Origin: CAZPUS01 sp964589825 | Lineage (GTDB): Bacteria > Fibrobacterota > Chitinivibrionia > Chitinivibrionales > WJKA01 | Assembly (NCBI GenBank): GCA_964589825.1 | Contig: CAZPUS010000005.1 | Span: 1-64,000, forward strand | Direction of reading: 5' to 3' | Length of the DNA stretch: 64,000 bases | Shown: piece after piece, positions 1-8,488 of the stretch | Numbering within the stretch: position 1 is the first letter of the stretch | Layout of the letters: the number at the start of each line of letters is the position of its first letter | Made by a program: the position numbers and the translations under genes | The notes under the pieces: generated by a model | What the model was told of the DNA's origin: nothing | What the model saw: the letters and a program-made list of their open reading frames with translations, nothing else | Database searches by the model: none

Positions 1-2
1 CG

Positions 3-464
3 CCGCTTGTCAAGGGAGGAATCGCGGGATTCGCACCCGCACATCATCGATATCTTACAGAGCATTTAGGTACCTATCATCCGCTCAACCACGACAACAG
101 TCCGTATGCAACCGTACACCACAATGATAAAAACAGTGGTGAACTGGTGGAAATGGGCAGGTTTGATCCTTCAGGAGAGTTGTTGTTTGCCACACTCGTG
201 CGCGTAAAAGAACGATCCGACGGGATTCTGCTCGTGATATTTTCGTGGAGCGATACCACCGAGCCGGTTCGGTACTATAATTTTATCGATGCACGACAGG
301 TACTTCTTTCTACCGTGCAGGGTATCGGCTCGAATGTGGATACGCTGCGCTACAGCTGCAGCAGAAACGGTGATTGGTGCGGGCAGGTCTATTACAGTCA
401 GACACAGCACTCATTCGTTATCAGACCTAATCCCGCGTATAAGAAAAATGCAACGCACCAGTAG
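3..464 (+). CDS. Hypothetical protein, 5' end outside the window
   Basis: The frame is open from base 3 and ends with TAG at 462-464, so the gene begins left of the window. About 153 residues are visible. The first in-frame ATG, at 147, is probably internal because coding-like sequence continues upstream of it (LVKGGIAGFAPAHHRY and onward). I see no signal peptide, membrane segment or catalytic motif in the visible part, which is mixed polar and aromatic and could be the end of a beta-rich domain. It converges on queF with a 6-base gap. I do not recognise the family. Confidence 0.6.
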   Translation, partial: PLVKGGIAGFAPAHHRYLTEHLGTYHPLNHDNSPYATVHHNDKNSGELVEMGRFDPSGELLFATLVRVKERSDGILLVIFSWSDTTEPVRYYNFIDARQVLLSTVQGIGSNVDTLRYSCSRNGDWCGQVYYSQTQHSFVIRPNPAYKKNATHQ

Positions 465-470
465 CCCGGA

Positions 471-935
471 TTACTGCCGGGGTTGGCTGCAGCGGGGCAG
501 GGACTTTTCTATGAGTGTATCCGCACCTGCGGGCCGTGTTCCGGGTGTTTCGAATACTACAGTGGTATCTACATTGCCTCGCGGAAGAAAATCACCGACC
601 ACGAGTGCCCAGCGCGGCTGCAGTGTGGTACGGATAGTGGTATAGAGGTGATGGGTGAGCGACTCATGAAAGGTACCGACCATTCTGAATGCATTGAGGT
701 AGAGTTTCCACGATTTGAGTTCAACACACAGGCGATTCGGCAAATAGTACAAATGGATAACCGCGAAGTCGGGATACCCTGTCTTGGGACACAGACAAGT
801 GAATTCCGGGAATACAATGCGAATGACGCCGGTTTTGTTTTCATTGGTACCGTAAGGGCACGCAAAGGTTTCAAGAGCCGGCAGATAGCCTTCGGCGCAT
901 GCGGTATCAAGAGTAATAGCTGATGTTTCGAACAT
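471..935 (-). CDS. queF: NADPH-dependent 7-cyano-7-deazaguanine reductase QueF
   Basis: QueF reduces the nitrile of preQ0 to preQ1, the last free-base step of queuosine synthesis for tRNA. This 154-residue protein has the length of the short, single-domain (Bacillus-type) QueF. The catalytic Cys49 lies in FTCLCPKTGYPDF with Asp56, the family signature E72-L-K-S is followed by WKLYL, and the substrate-binding His90-Glu91 pair is in GTFHES, so all key residues are present. The start ATG at 935 has no strong Shine-Dalgarno sequence. No preQ1 riboswitch is recognisable in the 120 bases upstream, and no other queuosine gene is adjacent, so it appears to be a stand-alone gene. Confidence 0.95.
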   Translation of the reverse strand: MFETSAITLDTACAEGYLPALETFACPYGTNENKTGVIRIVFPEFTCLCPKTGYPDFAVIHLYYLPNRLCVELKSWKLYLNAFRMVGTFHESLTHHLYTTIRTTLQPRWALVVGDFLPRGNVDTTVVFETPGTRPAGADTLIEKSLPRCSQPRQ

Positions 936-1063
936 GGCATAGATATCCGGTTATATATGCGGGCGCATTTTGTATTTTAGTAACGGAAAAAATACATCGT
1001 GTACCCGACCCGATTCGTTACCGCTCATGCGGCGGTGTACGTATTCGTCAGTGAAAGGTGATC

Positions 1064-2974
1064 ATGGCTTCGCGCATTGTGGTACTTGGAGATCCGGAGG
1101 TCGCACAGTTGCGAAACATCCGGGATTTTATGAAATCCCGGGATACCCGCGTCGATCACGTGGGGCTTTCGGATATGGGCAAGTATTCACAGACCATGAC
1201 GACGGCCGGGTATATTTCATTCGTACCCGTACATCAGCGAAATAAACTCGAGACGTTTCTGGGAAGATTGCCAGTGGACCGGGCCGGTGATTGTGTACTG
1301 TTTCAGCAGGCGGTGCAGAAAGAAGATATCGATGCGCTGGCGGGGATACCGGTAAGCGGCTTTTTTCATTCACCAATCACCACTGTCGATCTACATACGA
1401 TGTGCCGGGTTATGGGTATCAGCAATGAAGAGAGTGTGCACAAACGTTCGCTTTTCGGTGAAGTGGTGAAATATCGTGAAGAGAATAGAAAACTCATCAC
1501 CATCGCGACCGCGCTCAGTTCTGTGAACAGCTTCGGCAATCTGCTGAATCTTATTCTTACCGAGACACGCAAAGCGGTTACTGCGGATGCAGCGAGTATT
1601 TATTTGCGTCCCCAGCGCGTTCCCGGTGGTGAATTTACCGATCGGCTGCAGTTCGAAATTACCCAGAACGATTCGGTTAAAGTAGACGAGCAGATTCGAA
1701 CCACAACGATCCCCATTTCTGACGATCACATCGCGGGATATGTCGCCAAAACCGGAACATCACTCAATATCGAGGATGTAAATGCCATATCGGGTGACAG
1801 GCAGTTCAAGTGGGGCAGGGAAGTAACGACACGCCTGGGCTACCCCATGAAGTCAATGCTGACAATCGCGCTCAAAAACCTCGAGGGGGAGGTCGTCGGG
1901 GTGTTGCAGCTGATGAACAAAAAGAGAAATGAACAGATCGTACTCGACAGTGAGGAAAAAGCGCGGGATCAGGTGATTGCCTTCAGCCATTCGGATGAGG
2001 AATTTATCTCTTCCATAGGCTCTCTGGTGGCGGCGAGTATAGAACGGGCCTATCTTTACAAGAATATACACGACATATTCGAGGGGTTTTTAAATGCATC
2101 CTCAGAAGCGATAGATGCCCGGGACAGAGTGACTGCGGGTCATTCCAAACGGGTCGCCCGCTACGCCATGGCATTCGCCGAGAAGATAAACGGGACGCAG
2201 CAGGGGACTTTTGCGGATGTCCGGTTTGACGAGAAACGTATGCGTCAGTTCAAGTTCGCTTCTTTGCTGCATGATTACGGCAAAATCGGTGTGCCGGAAG
2301 CCATACTCACAAAACGAACCAGACTTTCGGATGAGAAGATGGAGGCGATACGCTGGCGGGGAGCCTATATCAAATCCCGCGTCCGGGCGGGTACAGACGA
2401 TTCTGCGCAGGCGTGGAAAACGACGCAGGAGGTGGAGGAGGACCTGTCTCATATTGTATACTGCAACAGTCTCGGATATCTCGAGGACCAGGCACTGGCA
2501 CGGGTGCGCGAGATATGCGGGAAAGAATTTACTGACGAATCCGGAGTTCCGCGATCACTTCTTACCCCGGAGGAAGCCGACAATCTTCTGGTCCAGCGCG
2601 GCAATTTGACACCACGGGAGCGGGAGGTGATTAATTCTCATGCAGAATCGACGCGACGGATTCTCTCCCGTATTGCCTGGAGCAGGGATCTGCGTGATAT
2701 CCCGACTATCGCAGCGCATCATCATGAAAAAATGGACGGCAGCGGTTATCCGGATGGGATCGATGGCTCCGGAATGCGACTCGAAGAGCGGATACTTGCG
2801 GTCATAGATATCTTCGAAGCGCTTGTGTCACAGGACAGGCCCTACAAGGCGAAGATGACACCCGAAGAGGGGATGCAGGTGCTGGAGCAGCTCGTGAAAG
2901 AGAACAAGGTCGATGCGGAGGTGGTCGATTTTTTCAGAGAACAGAATATATACAGAGTGCTGCACACGGCGTAA
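1064..2974 (+). CDS. GAF / HD-GYP domain protein, probable cyclic-di-GMP phosphodiesterase
   Basis: A cytosolic signalling protein of about 636 residues. Residues 1-130 look like a receiver-type alpha/beta domain without a clear phospho-acceptor site, 145-330 form a GAF domain, and 340-630 an HD-GYP domain. The metal and GYP motifs are intact: LLHDYGKIGVPE near 400, INSHAESTRRIL, HHHEKMDGSGYPDG near 550, and RILAVIDIFEALVSQDRPYK. HD-GYP proteins hydrolyse c-di-GMP. An insertion of about 100 residues separates the HD motif from INSHAES. GTG at 1058 is also in frame, but ATG at 1064 sits 5 bases after AAAGG and is preferred. No transmembrane segment is visible, so input is probably intracellular through GAF. 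Confidence 0.9.
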   Translation: MASRIVVLGDPEVAQLRNIRDFMKSRDTRVDHVGLSDMGKYSQTMTTAGYISFVPVHQRNKLETFLGRLPVDRAGDCVLFQQAVQKEDIDALAGIPVSGFFHSPITTVDLHTMCRVMGISNEESVHKRSLFGEVVKYREENRKLITIATALSSVNSFGNLLNLILTETRKAVTADAASIYLRPQRVPGGEFTDRLQFEITQNDSVKVDEQIRTTTIPISDDHIAGYVAKTGTSLNIEDVNAISGDRQFKWGREVTTRLGYPMKSMLTIALKNLEGEVVGVLQLMNKKRNEQIVLDSEEKARDQVIAFSHSDEEFISSIGSLVAASIERAYLYKNIHDIFEGFLNASSEAIDARDRVTAGHSKRVARYAMAFAEKINGTQQGTFADVRFDEKRMRQFKFASLLHDYGKIGVPEAILTKRTRLSDEKMEAIRWRGAYIKSRVRAGTDDSAQAWKTTQEVEEDLSHIVYCNSLGYLEDQALARVREICGKEFTDESGVPRSLLTPEEADNLLVQRGNLTPREREVINSHAESTRRILSRIAWSRDLRDIPTIAAHHHEKMDGSGYPDGIDGSGMRLEERILAVIDIFEALVSQDRPYKAKMTPEEGMQVLEQLVKENKVDAEVVDFFREQNIYRVLHTA

Positions 2975-3204
2975 GCGTTTTTCTTACTTTTTTTGGTGTA
3001 CTTACGGGCAACTGCAACAACTGCGATGAAGCACGCACAGACACATCTGTTATACGTGTAGTATTTTTTCGCGATGGTTATAAAGGGGAAAGCGTATTCA
3101 GCCGCGTATGTGGTGTTGTAGGTGATCAGGTGAAATAATAGTATGTTGTTGCCCTGGAAATGACCGAAACAGAAAATTCCAGTCATTAAAAAGGATGTGT
3201 TTCC

Positions 3205-3837
3205 ATGGATGAGAACTACCGTGTTCAGAAATTCGTTACCGGCCCGATAGAGACCAATACCTACCTGCTTATTCATACACCGTCATCGCGGTGTTGTATT
3301 ATCGATCCTTCAAAAGGAAGCGATCAGGCGATAGATGCAGTAACGCAGGCCTCGCTTGTTCCCCAGGCCATTCTGCTTACACACGGACATTTCGATCATA
3401 TCATGGGGGTGAATGAAATTCATGACGCGCTGGGTACGTGTCCCGTGGGGATCTCCGCCGATGATGCAGCGCTGCTGAAGGATCCGGCAATGAACGGCTC
3501 CTACATGCTGGGAGAGCAGTATACCTACACCGGCGAGGTCTGGATCATTGAACCCGGACGTCACGAGTTGGGTCCCATCCGATTCGATGCACGTGCGGTC
3601 CCCGGACATACCCGGGGCAGCTTAGCCTACGTGTTCGGCTCGATATGCTTCAGTGGTGACGCTCTTTTTGCCGGTTCGGTGGGCAGGACCGATCTGCCGG
3701 GGGGAAGCTCCCGGGCGTTGCATGAAAGTATTACAACAACCCTTTTTTCTCTTTCCGATGACACGGTTGTCTGTCCGGGACACGGTGGTCGTACACGTAT
3801 CGGCCGGGAAAAACGTGATAATCCTTTCGTCCAATGA
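3205..3837 (+). CDS. Metallo-beta-lactamase-fold hydrolase (glyoxalase II-like)
   Basis: A 210-residue enzyme of the small glyoxalase II/YcbL class. The metal site is complete: THGHFDH (residues about 58-64), PGHTRGS, FSGDALFAGSVGRTDLPGG and VCPGHGG. It lacks the long C-terminal substrate domain of classical GloB, so the substrate is probably a hydroxyacyl thioester but is not settled. The preceding 230 bases hold no gene. It overlaps the recombinase downstream by ATGA (3834-3837), indicating translational coupling. Confidence 0.9.
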   Translation: MDENYRVQKFVTGPIETNTYLLIHTPSSRCCIIDPSKGSDQAIDAVTQASLVPQAILLTHGHFDHIMGVNEIHDALGTCPVGISADDAALLKDPAMNGSYMLGEQYTYTGEVWIIEPGRHELGPIRFDARAVPGHTRGSLAYVFGSICFSGDALFAGSVGRTDLPGGSSRALHESITTTLFSLSDDTVVCPGHGGRTRIGREKRDNPFVQ

Positions 3838-4748
3838 AAGAGTTTCAGTATCAAAAAGTTTACAGTGCGTATCTGAAATTCGAGAAGTCTCTGAGCGCAA
3901 ATACGCTCGAGGGCTATGTGCGCGATCTCGACCGCTTCTGGGGTTATGCTCGTCAGCACGGGGTCGCGACTGCAGAAGGGATGACTCGCACCACCATAAC
4001 CTCCTATATAAATACGCTCTATGATATCGGATTCGCGCCAGCGTCAATCCAGCGTAGCATCTCGGCGCTGCGAAGCTACTTTGCATTTCTCAATGCGGAA
4101 AGATACTCTACCCATAACCCGGCACATCTTCTTGAAGCGCCGAGGCAGCGGCGCCGGTTACCCGATGTGTTGAGCTATGAGGAAATAATGCGTCTTATCG
4201 ATGAAATCGATATGAACAAACGGGGCGGAGTGCGCGACAGGGCGATTGTGGAGACATTATATGCGACCGGGATGCGGGTTTCGGAGCTCATCGCACTCAC
4301 GCATGCGCAGATAGATGCCAGGGAGGGTTTCATAATCGTGATAGGAAAGGGAAATAAAGAACGGCTCGTGCCTGTTGGTGAGACTGCGCTGCACTGGATA
4401 GACGAGTACTGCTCTCTGCTGCGCGGCAGTATCGCGCATTCCGACAGCGGGGCGTTCGTTTTTTTAAATCTGCGGGGGTATCCGCTTTCCAGAATGGGGG
4501 TGTGGAAAATCATCCGCACACTGGCTGTACGAAGCAACATCGCACATAAAGTATCGCCGCATACGTTTCGACACTCGTTTGCCACCCATTTGCTCGAAGG
4601 CGGAGCGGATTTGCGCACGGTACAGGAAATGCTCGGTCATGCCGCGATCGTTACCACGGAGATATATACGCACATCGATCGCGGATATCTGAAGGAGATT
4701 CATTCCACATTTCATCCGAGGGATAAAACGAGGGGAAAAAAAGGATAA
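3834..4748 (+). CDS. Tyrosine recombinase of the XerC/XerD family
   Basis: The 304-residue length and two-domain layout match chromosome-dimer resolvases acting at dif: a SAM-like core-binding domain (about 1-95) and a catalytic domain (110-300). Visible catalytic residues are Arg in ATGMRVSEL, Lys in GKGNKERLVP, His and Arg in HTFRHSFATHL, His in MLGHA and the tyrosine nucleophile in IYTHIDRGYLKEIH. It is not obviously part of a mobile element: no att-like repeat, integrase cargo or tRNA flanks it, and it overlaps a housekeeping hydrolase. XerC and XerD cannot be told apart from sequence alone. Confidence 0.92.
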   Translation: MKEFQYQKVYSAYLKFEKSLSANTLEGYVRDLDRFWGYARQHGVATAEGMTRTTITSYINTLYDIGFAPASIQRSISALRSYFAFLNAERYSTHNPAHLLEAPRQRRRLPDVLSYEEIMRLIDEIDMNKRGGVRDRAIVETLYATGMRVSELIALTHAQIDAREGFIIVIGKGNKERLVPVGETALHWIDEYCSLLRGSIAHSDSGAFVFLNLRGYPLSRMGVWKIIRTLAVRSNIAHKVSPHTFRHSFATHLLEGGADLRTVQEMLGHAAIVTTEIYTHIDRGYLKEIHSTFHPRDKTRGKKG

Positions 4749-4751
4749 ATA

Positions 4752-6398
4752 ATGGAATATAATACTGCATTGAGTCCGAAAAGCTTTGTACAGCTTCATT
4801 ACCATGATCGGCTCGGAGGGGTCGGAAAAGTGATGAATCACTATAGCGATGCGGCGCGGCGTATCGACGGTATGCAACGAGATGTGATCGTGTGCCATGC
4901 ACCTGATTCGGGAGGTGGTGCCTTTCGCAACCGTGACGTCATTTCCCTGAAAAAGGCGGATTACCATTTTTTTCGAACTGCCCGTGCGTTTCATACCTGG
5001 ACCGCAGCACTTTTTGGGCAATTGCGCCGAATACTTGACGGTGATGATATTTTACGTCCATGCTGCGTGGTGGGGCATAATATGACGCTCGCCAAAAACC
5101 CCGCACTTTCGGCAGCCTTTGCGCAGTGCGCCCGTCACTACCGGGATTGTGACGATATGCTCTTTTTTTCGGTGATACACGATTTTGCCGAAGAAGGACG
5201 CGTAACACTTATGAACCACATGCGTGCGCTGCAGCAAAAAGGGATTGCCGTGTACGATGTGCTTTATCCGAAGTATGATAATGTTGTTTATGTTACACTG
5301 AACAGCCGCAATTTCTCTCTGCTGCAAAAGGCCGGTTTCAGAGTGCGTCTGCTGCCCAATCCTGTAGAACAACCTCTGAGAACATGCAAAAAGATTGAAT
5401 CAGGGGCAGACGGCCATACGCGGATTGCGCGAACCCTCACCAATTACGCACAAAAAGCGAACATGCGATTCGATCCGCAACGGCCCACGCTTTTTTATCC
5501 GGTTCGGCTTATATCGCGCAAAAATATTCCTGAGGCGTTGCTTCTCTCCTCGTTTTTTTTCGACGTGAATTTGGTCCTGGGCGGATACGGAACATCACAC
5601 GGCGACAACGTGCTGGCGCGGCAGTTGTTACGTGTAGCCGGGGAAAACCGGCTTTTTCTGCTCTGTGATGTCGATGCCGCATCTGGTGAGGAAGAAAAGG
5701 AGCGTGGTGGGCACTTTTCGCTTTTTTCTGCCATGTTTTGTTATGCAGATGCGTGTATCAGCACATCGGTTGCCGAGGGATTCGGCTATGCGTTGTTCGA
5801 TCCGTGGATGTACGACAAACCATTGATCGGTCGGGTCCCCCTTGGTATGCGCCAGCTTAAAGATCCGGCATGGCTTCCGCATCTGTATACGTCTTTCATG
5901 ATACCGCTGTCGTGGGTTGACATTTCCTCCCTGAGGAAACAGTATTATCGACAGTTGCAACGATGTTTCGGACCACGATATTATTTTACCGACCCAACTG
6001 ATTTTCGCAAAGCATTTTTCGAACAGATAACCGAAGGAACTGTTATCGATTTTGGCTATCTGGACTGGAGTACGCAGCTGCAGCTACTGCGAAGATGCGC
6101 ACAGGAGCCCTCCCTGATAGCGTTACTTCGCGAGATCAATCCACACATTATGCAGCAGTATTGCTTTATCCGGGATGCCGCGAGTGCACAGCGGGAGGTC
6201 CGCAGGATTCAGCGTAAAATCTTCGAGGAATTGTCTCCCGATGTATTCTCTTTAAGGTTTTCAGAGTGTTTTCGCATCTCCGGAAGCTGCAATGGATGCA
6301 CTCATACGCGGGTTTCGCATGCTGATACAGAATTGATCGAACGTCATTTCGCACACCTTGCGAACTTCAGACTTCTTTGTATAGCGCGTGGGCATTGA
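4752..6398 (+). CDS. GT-B fold glycosyltransferase-like protein
   Basis: A 548-residue soluble protein starting 3 bases after the recombinase stop. An N-terminal Rossmann-like half contains HDRLGGVGKVMNHYSDA. The second half begins near residue 240 (PTLFYPVRLISRKNIPEAL) and carries SVAEGFGYALFDPWMYDKPLIG near 338, the signature of GT4-type donor binding. The C-terminal 150 residues are rich in Arg, Gln and Cys and look specific to this protein. It probably transfers a sugar onto an envelope glycan or a small molecule; the acceptor is unknown and no sugar-nucleotide genes adjoin it. Confidence 0.75.
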   Translation: MEYNTALSPKSFVQLHYHDRLGGVGKVMNHYSDAARRIDGMQRDVIVCHAPDSGGGAFRNRDVISLKKADYHFFRTARAFHTWTAALFGQLRRILDGDDILRPCCVVGHNMTLAKNPALSAAFAQCARHYRDCDDMLFFSVIHDFAEEGRVTLMNHMRALQQKGIAVYDVLYPKYDNVVYVTLNSRNFSLLQKAGFRVRLLPNPVEQPLRTCKKIESGADGHTRIARTLTNYAQKANMRFDPQRPTLFYPVRLISRKNIPEALLLSSFFFDVNLVLGGYGTSHGDNVLARQLLRVAGENRLFLLCDVDAASGEEEKERGGHFSLFSAMFCYADACISTSVAEGFGYALFDPWMYDKPLIGRVPLGMRQLKDPAWLPHLYTSFMIPLSWVDISSLRKQYYRQLQRCFGPRYYFTDPTDFRKAFFEQITEGTVIDFGYLDWSTQLQLLRRCAQEPSLIALLREINPHIMQQYCFIRDAASAQREVRRIQRKIFEELSPDVFSLRFSECFRISGSCNGCTHTRVSHADTELIERHFAHLANFRLLCIARGH

Positions 6399-6483
6399 AA
6401 AAAAAGGAGACGCGGTGCCGGTTTTTTGCGTTTAAAAAATGCACGTGGGGTATATTGAAGTGTTTTATTGAATCATTTTGCTC

Positions 6484-6511
6484 TTGACTTTAATTGTAAA
6501 AATGATACAAT
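6484..6511 (+). promoter_or_regulatory. Sigma-70 type promoter of the HU gene
   Basis: TTGACT (6484-6489) and TACAAT (6506-6511) are separated by 16 bases in an AT-rich stretch. Transcription would start near 6518, giving a leader of about 50 bases that contains the AAGGAGGA ribosome-binding site. Confidence 0.8.
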
Positions 6512-6570
6512 AGTAATAGTTACCGGAAAAAATAATTTTACAATACATCCCAGACGTGAAGGAGGAAGTT

Positions 6571-6885
6571 GTGGCGAACACAACTAAATTCGATATCGTT
6601 GAAGAGATTTCTCAGGAAACCGGGTTGACGCAGGCAGATACCAAGATCGTCGTCGAATCACTGTTGGATACCATAAGTGAGTTCGTAGAAAAGGGACGTA
6701 CAATTGAGATCCGCGGCTTTGGTACCTTTTACACCAAAGAACGAAAACCCCGTCCCGCGCGTAATCCGCGTACCGGCGACGTGGTTCCGCTTCCCAAGCG
6801 TATCGTTCCGCTGTTCAAATATTCGAACGATCTGAAAAAAAGGATATCTTCCGCCTTGCAGTCGTCTGACGATACCGATGCCTAA
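6571..6885 (+). CDS. HU/IHF family DNA-binding protein
   Basis: A nucleoid protein of 104 residues that bends DNA as a dimer. The arm motif GFGTFYTKERKPRPARNPRTGD and the helical N-terminus (FDIVEEISQETGLTQADTK) are typical, and the C-terminus extends about ten residues beyond a standard HU. The start is GTG at 6571, placed 4 bases after AAGGAGGA (6559-6566); the longer frame opening at 6556 would put the ribosome-binding site inside the gene. It has its own promoter. If it acts as IHF it could serve the sigma-54 promoter near 42 kb. Confidence 0.93.
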   Translation: MANTTKFDIVEEISQETGLTQADTKIVVESLLDTISEFVEKGRTIEIRGFGTFYTKERKPRPARNPRTGDVVPLPKRIVPLFKYSNDLKKRISSALQSSDDTDA

Positions 6886-6924
6886 TAATTAACCAGTGAC
6901 AATATCTGCAGCAAGGAAGTATGC

Positions 6925-8409
6925 ATGAATACAGCGTTTTCCGGATACGGTGTACCAAGGGGCGTGTTAGCCGCAACAGCAGTGATTTTTATGGTATGTG
7001 CAGGGTTACTGGGGGCGCAGGATATCGACTTCGAACTTTCGGAAAATCTCGAAGCACCCCGTTTCGATGCGTCGTTTTCAATGGGGTTTAATTACGATCT
7101 GCTGCGTTTTCCCACGGACATCTCGTTTGAGCGTCCCGTCGGCTATGCAGGCTTCAACATGCCGTTGAATAAAACCGTCGATATTCTGGATGTGGCCAGG
7201 CTTTACAGTGAACCGGTCGATTCGATATTTGCCGATACGATGCTTTTTTCAAACGGTGAAGAGTTTCAACCAACCGCGACTGCGGCGCAGAATCCCAATA
7301 CGACATTTCGGGTCGAAGTTCCCATGCTCAGGGGTGCGGCCCGATTCGCGAACATTGAAAATTTCCACCTCTCCTATAACAATACACTCGGGGTACCTGA
7401 AGCGATGCTTTCGGAAACTCTGGAAGATGAGGGCATATCGTTGCTTGCCAGGGGTGCGGTATACACGCCGCTTTCAGTTTCAGCCTCATGGAAGACAATG
7501 GCCTTTGGCTATGCATACCGGATCAACCGTCAGCTGGTGGTTTCGTTCGAACTCTATCGGCATCTCTTCACCTTCGATGCAAACGCGAGTGTAAGCACCG
7601 ACCTTCTCGGCTATGCGGATATTGATCAGGAACAGCTCGATATGCGTTTGCCAATAGAGTATTCACTCGGCGGGTTTCTTACCGCCTCCTACACTGCCGA
7701 AAGTGTCACTCCGGCGCTTTCGCTCAAATGGTGGCGACTCGGAATGGTGGCGAGATTCGGGTTCTCCACTAACGCAAAGGGAGACATGAAGGTAAAATAT
7801 TCGGTGCCATTTTTCATAGATCCTTACACATTCGAGTCGAATATCGAGCAGGATGATCTGACCGATCCCTCCTATATCAACAAAATAAAGGAGAATCAGA
7901 TCAATACATTCACCACGGACAGTGCGGTGGAGGGAAATTCAATTACGTGGGAGATGCCCAGCGGGTATACATTTTCCTTTGATCTGCTAAAGGATAATAT
8001 TCGTCTTTCGTGGACAAAAATAGACGGTGACGTACATATGCAGCGCGATAATATCTGGATAAACGAAGCACAAAGCAGCGGCGACGCATCGATTGCGCCG
8101 GATACGATCGATTTCGATCTCCGGGTATCGGTCGATAACGTGATCATGTGCAATATCCGGCTGTTCGATGCATTCCTAAATGCCGGTGTCTTTTCTTTCG
8201 ATATTTCATATGGCGAGTCAAAGAAATTACTCGCCACAGCGCTGGAGGAGTCGATGGGAGAAGATGCCGGTACAATCATGCTTGGTGGCAATCCCATGGT
8301 ACCGGTACTGAACCTCGGTACTGCCGTTGGCTCGAGAATACAGCTTCTGATGGAGCTCGATTTGCTTCCTTTTCCTGCGGCCAAGACAGGGGTGCGCTAC
8401 TATTTTTAA
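6925..8409 (+). CDS. Predicted outer-membrane beta-barrel protein
   Basis: A 494-residue protein with a cleavable signal peptide (hydrophobic residues 14-28, cleavage probably after LLGAQ). The mature chain is rich in alternating aromatic and polar residues and in Gly and Ser, and it ends in VRYYF, the terminal phenylalanine expected of proteins folded by the BAM machinery. I do not recognise a named family. It is followed by two more envelope genes on the same strand, a 1514-residue secreted protein and a CsgG/PorV-like fusion. It may be part of the same surface-assembly unit. Confidence 0.6.
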   Translation: MNTAFSGYGVPRGVLAATAVIFMVCAGLLGAQDIDFELSENLEAPRFDASFSMGFNYDLLRFPTDISFERPVGYAGFNMPLNKTVDILDVARLYSEPVDSIFADTMLFSNGEEFQPTATAAQNPNTTFRVEVPMLRGAARFANIENFHLSYNNTLGVPEAMLSETLEDEGISLLARGAVYTPLSVSASWKTMAFGYAYRINRQLVVSFELYRHLFTFDANASVSTDLLGYADIDQEQLDMRLPIEYSLGGFLTASYTAESVTPALSLKWWRLGMVARFGFSTNAKGDMKVKYSVPFFIDPYTFESNIEQDDLTDPSYINKIKENQINTFTTDSAVEGNSITWEMPSGYTFSFDLLKDNIRLSWTKIDGDVHMQRDNIWINEAQSSGDASIAPDTIDFDLRVSVDNVIMCNIRLFDAFLNAGVFSFDISYGESKKLLATALEESMGEDAGTIMLGGNPMVPVLNLGTAVGSRIQLLMELDLLPFPAAKTGVRYYF

Positions 8410-8488
8410 AATAAGGCATAATGATAATTATTGCGTTAACAAAGAATCTTCACTACATTGACTACTTTTCAGTAAGAGGTTCAAAACA

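Noticed and set aside
936..1057. preQ1 riboswitch ahead of queF
   Set aside because: The minus-strand leader lacks the short C-rich stem-loop and A-rich tail of preQ1 aptamers.
3834..4748. Integrase of a mobile element
   Set aside because: The protein matches XerC/D length and motifs, and no att sites, tRNA target or cargo genes flank it.
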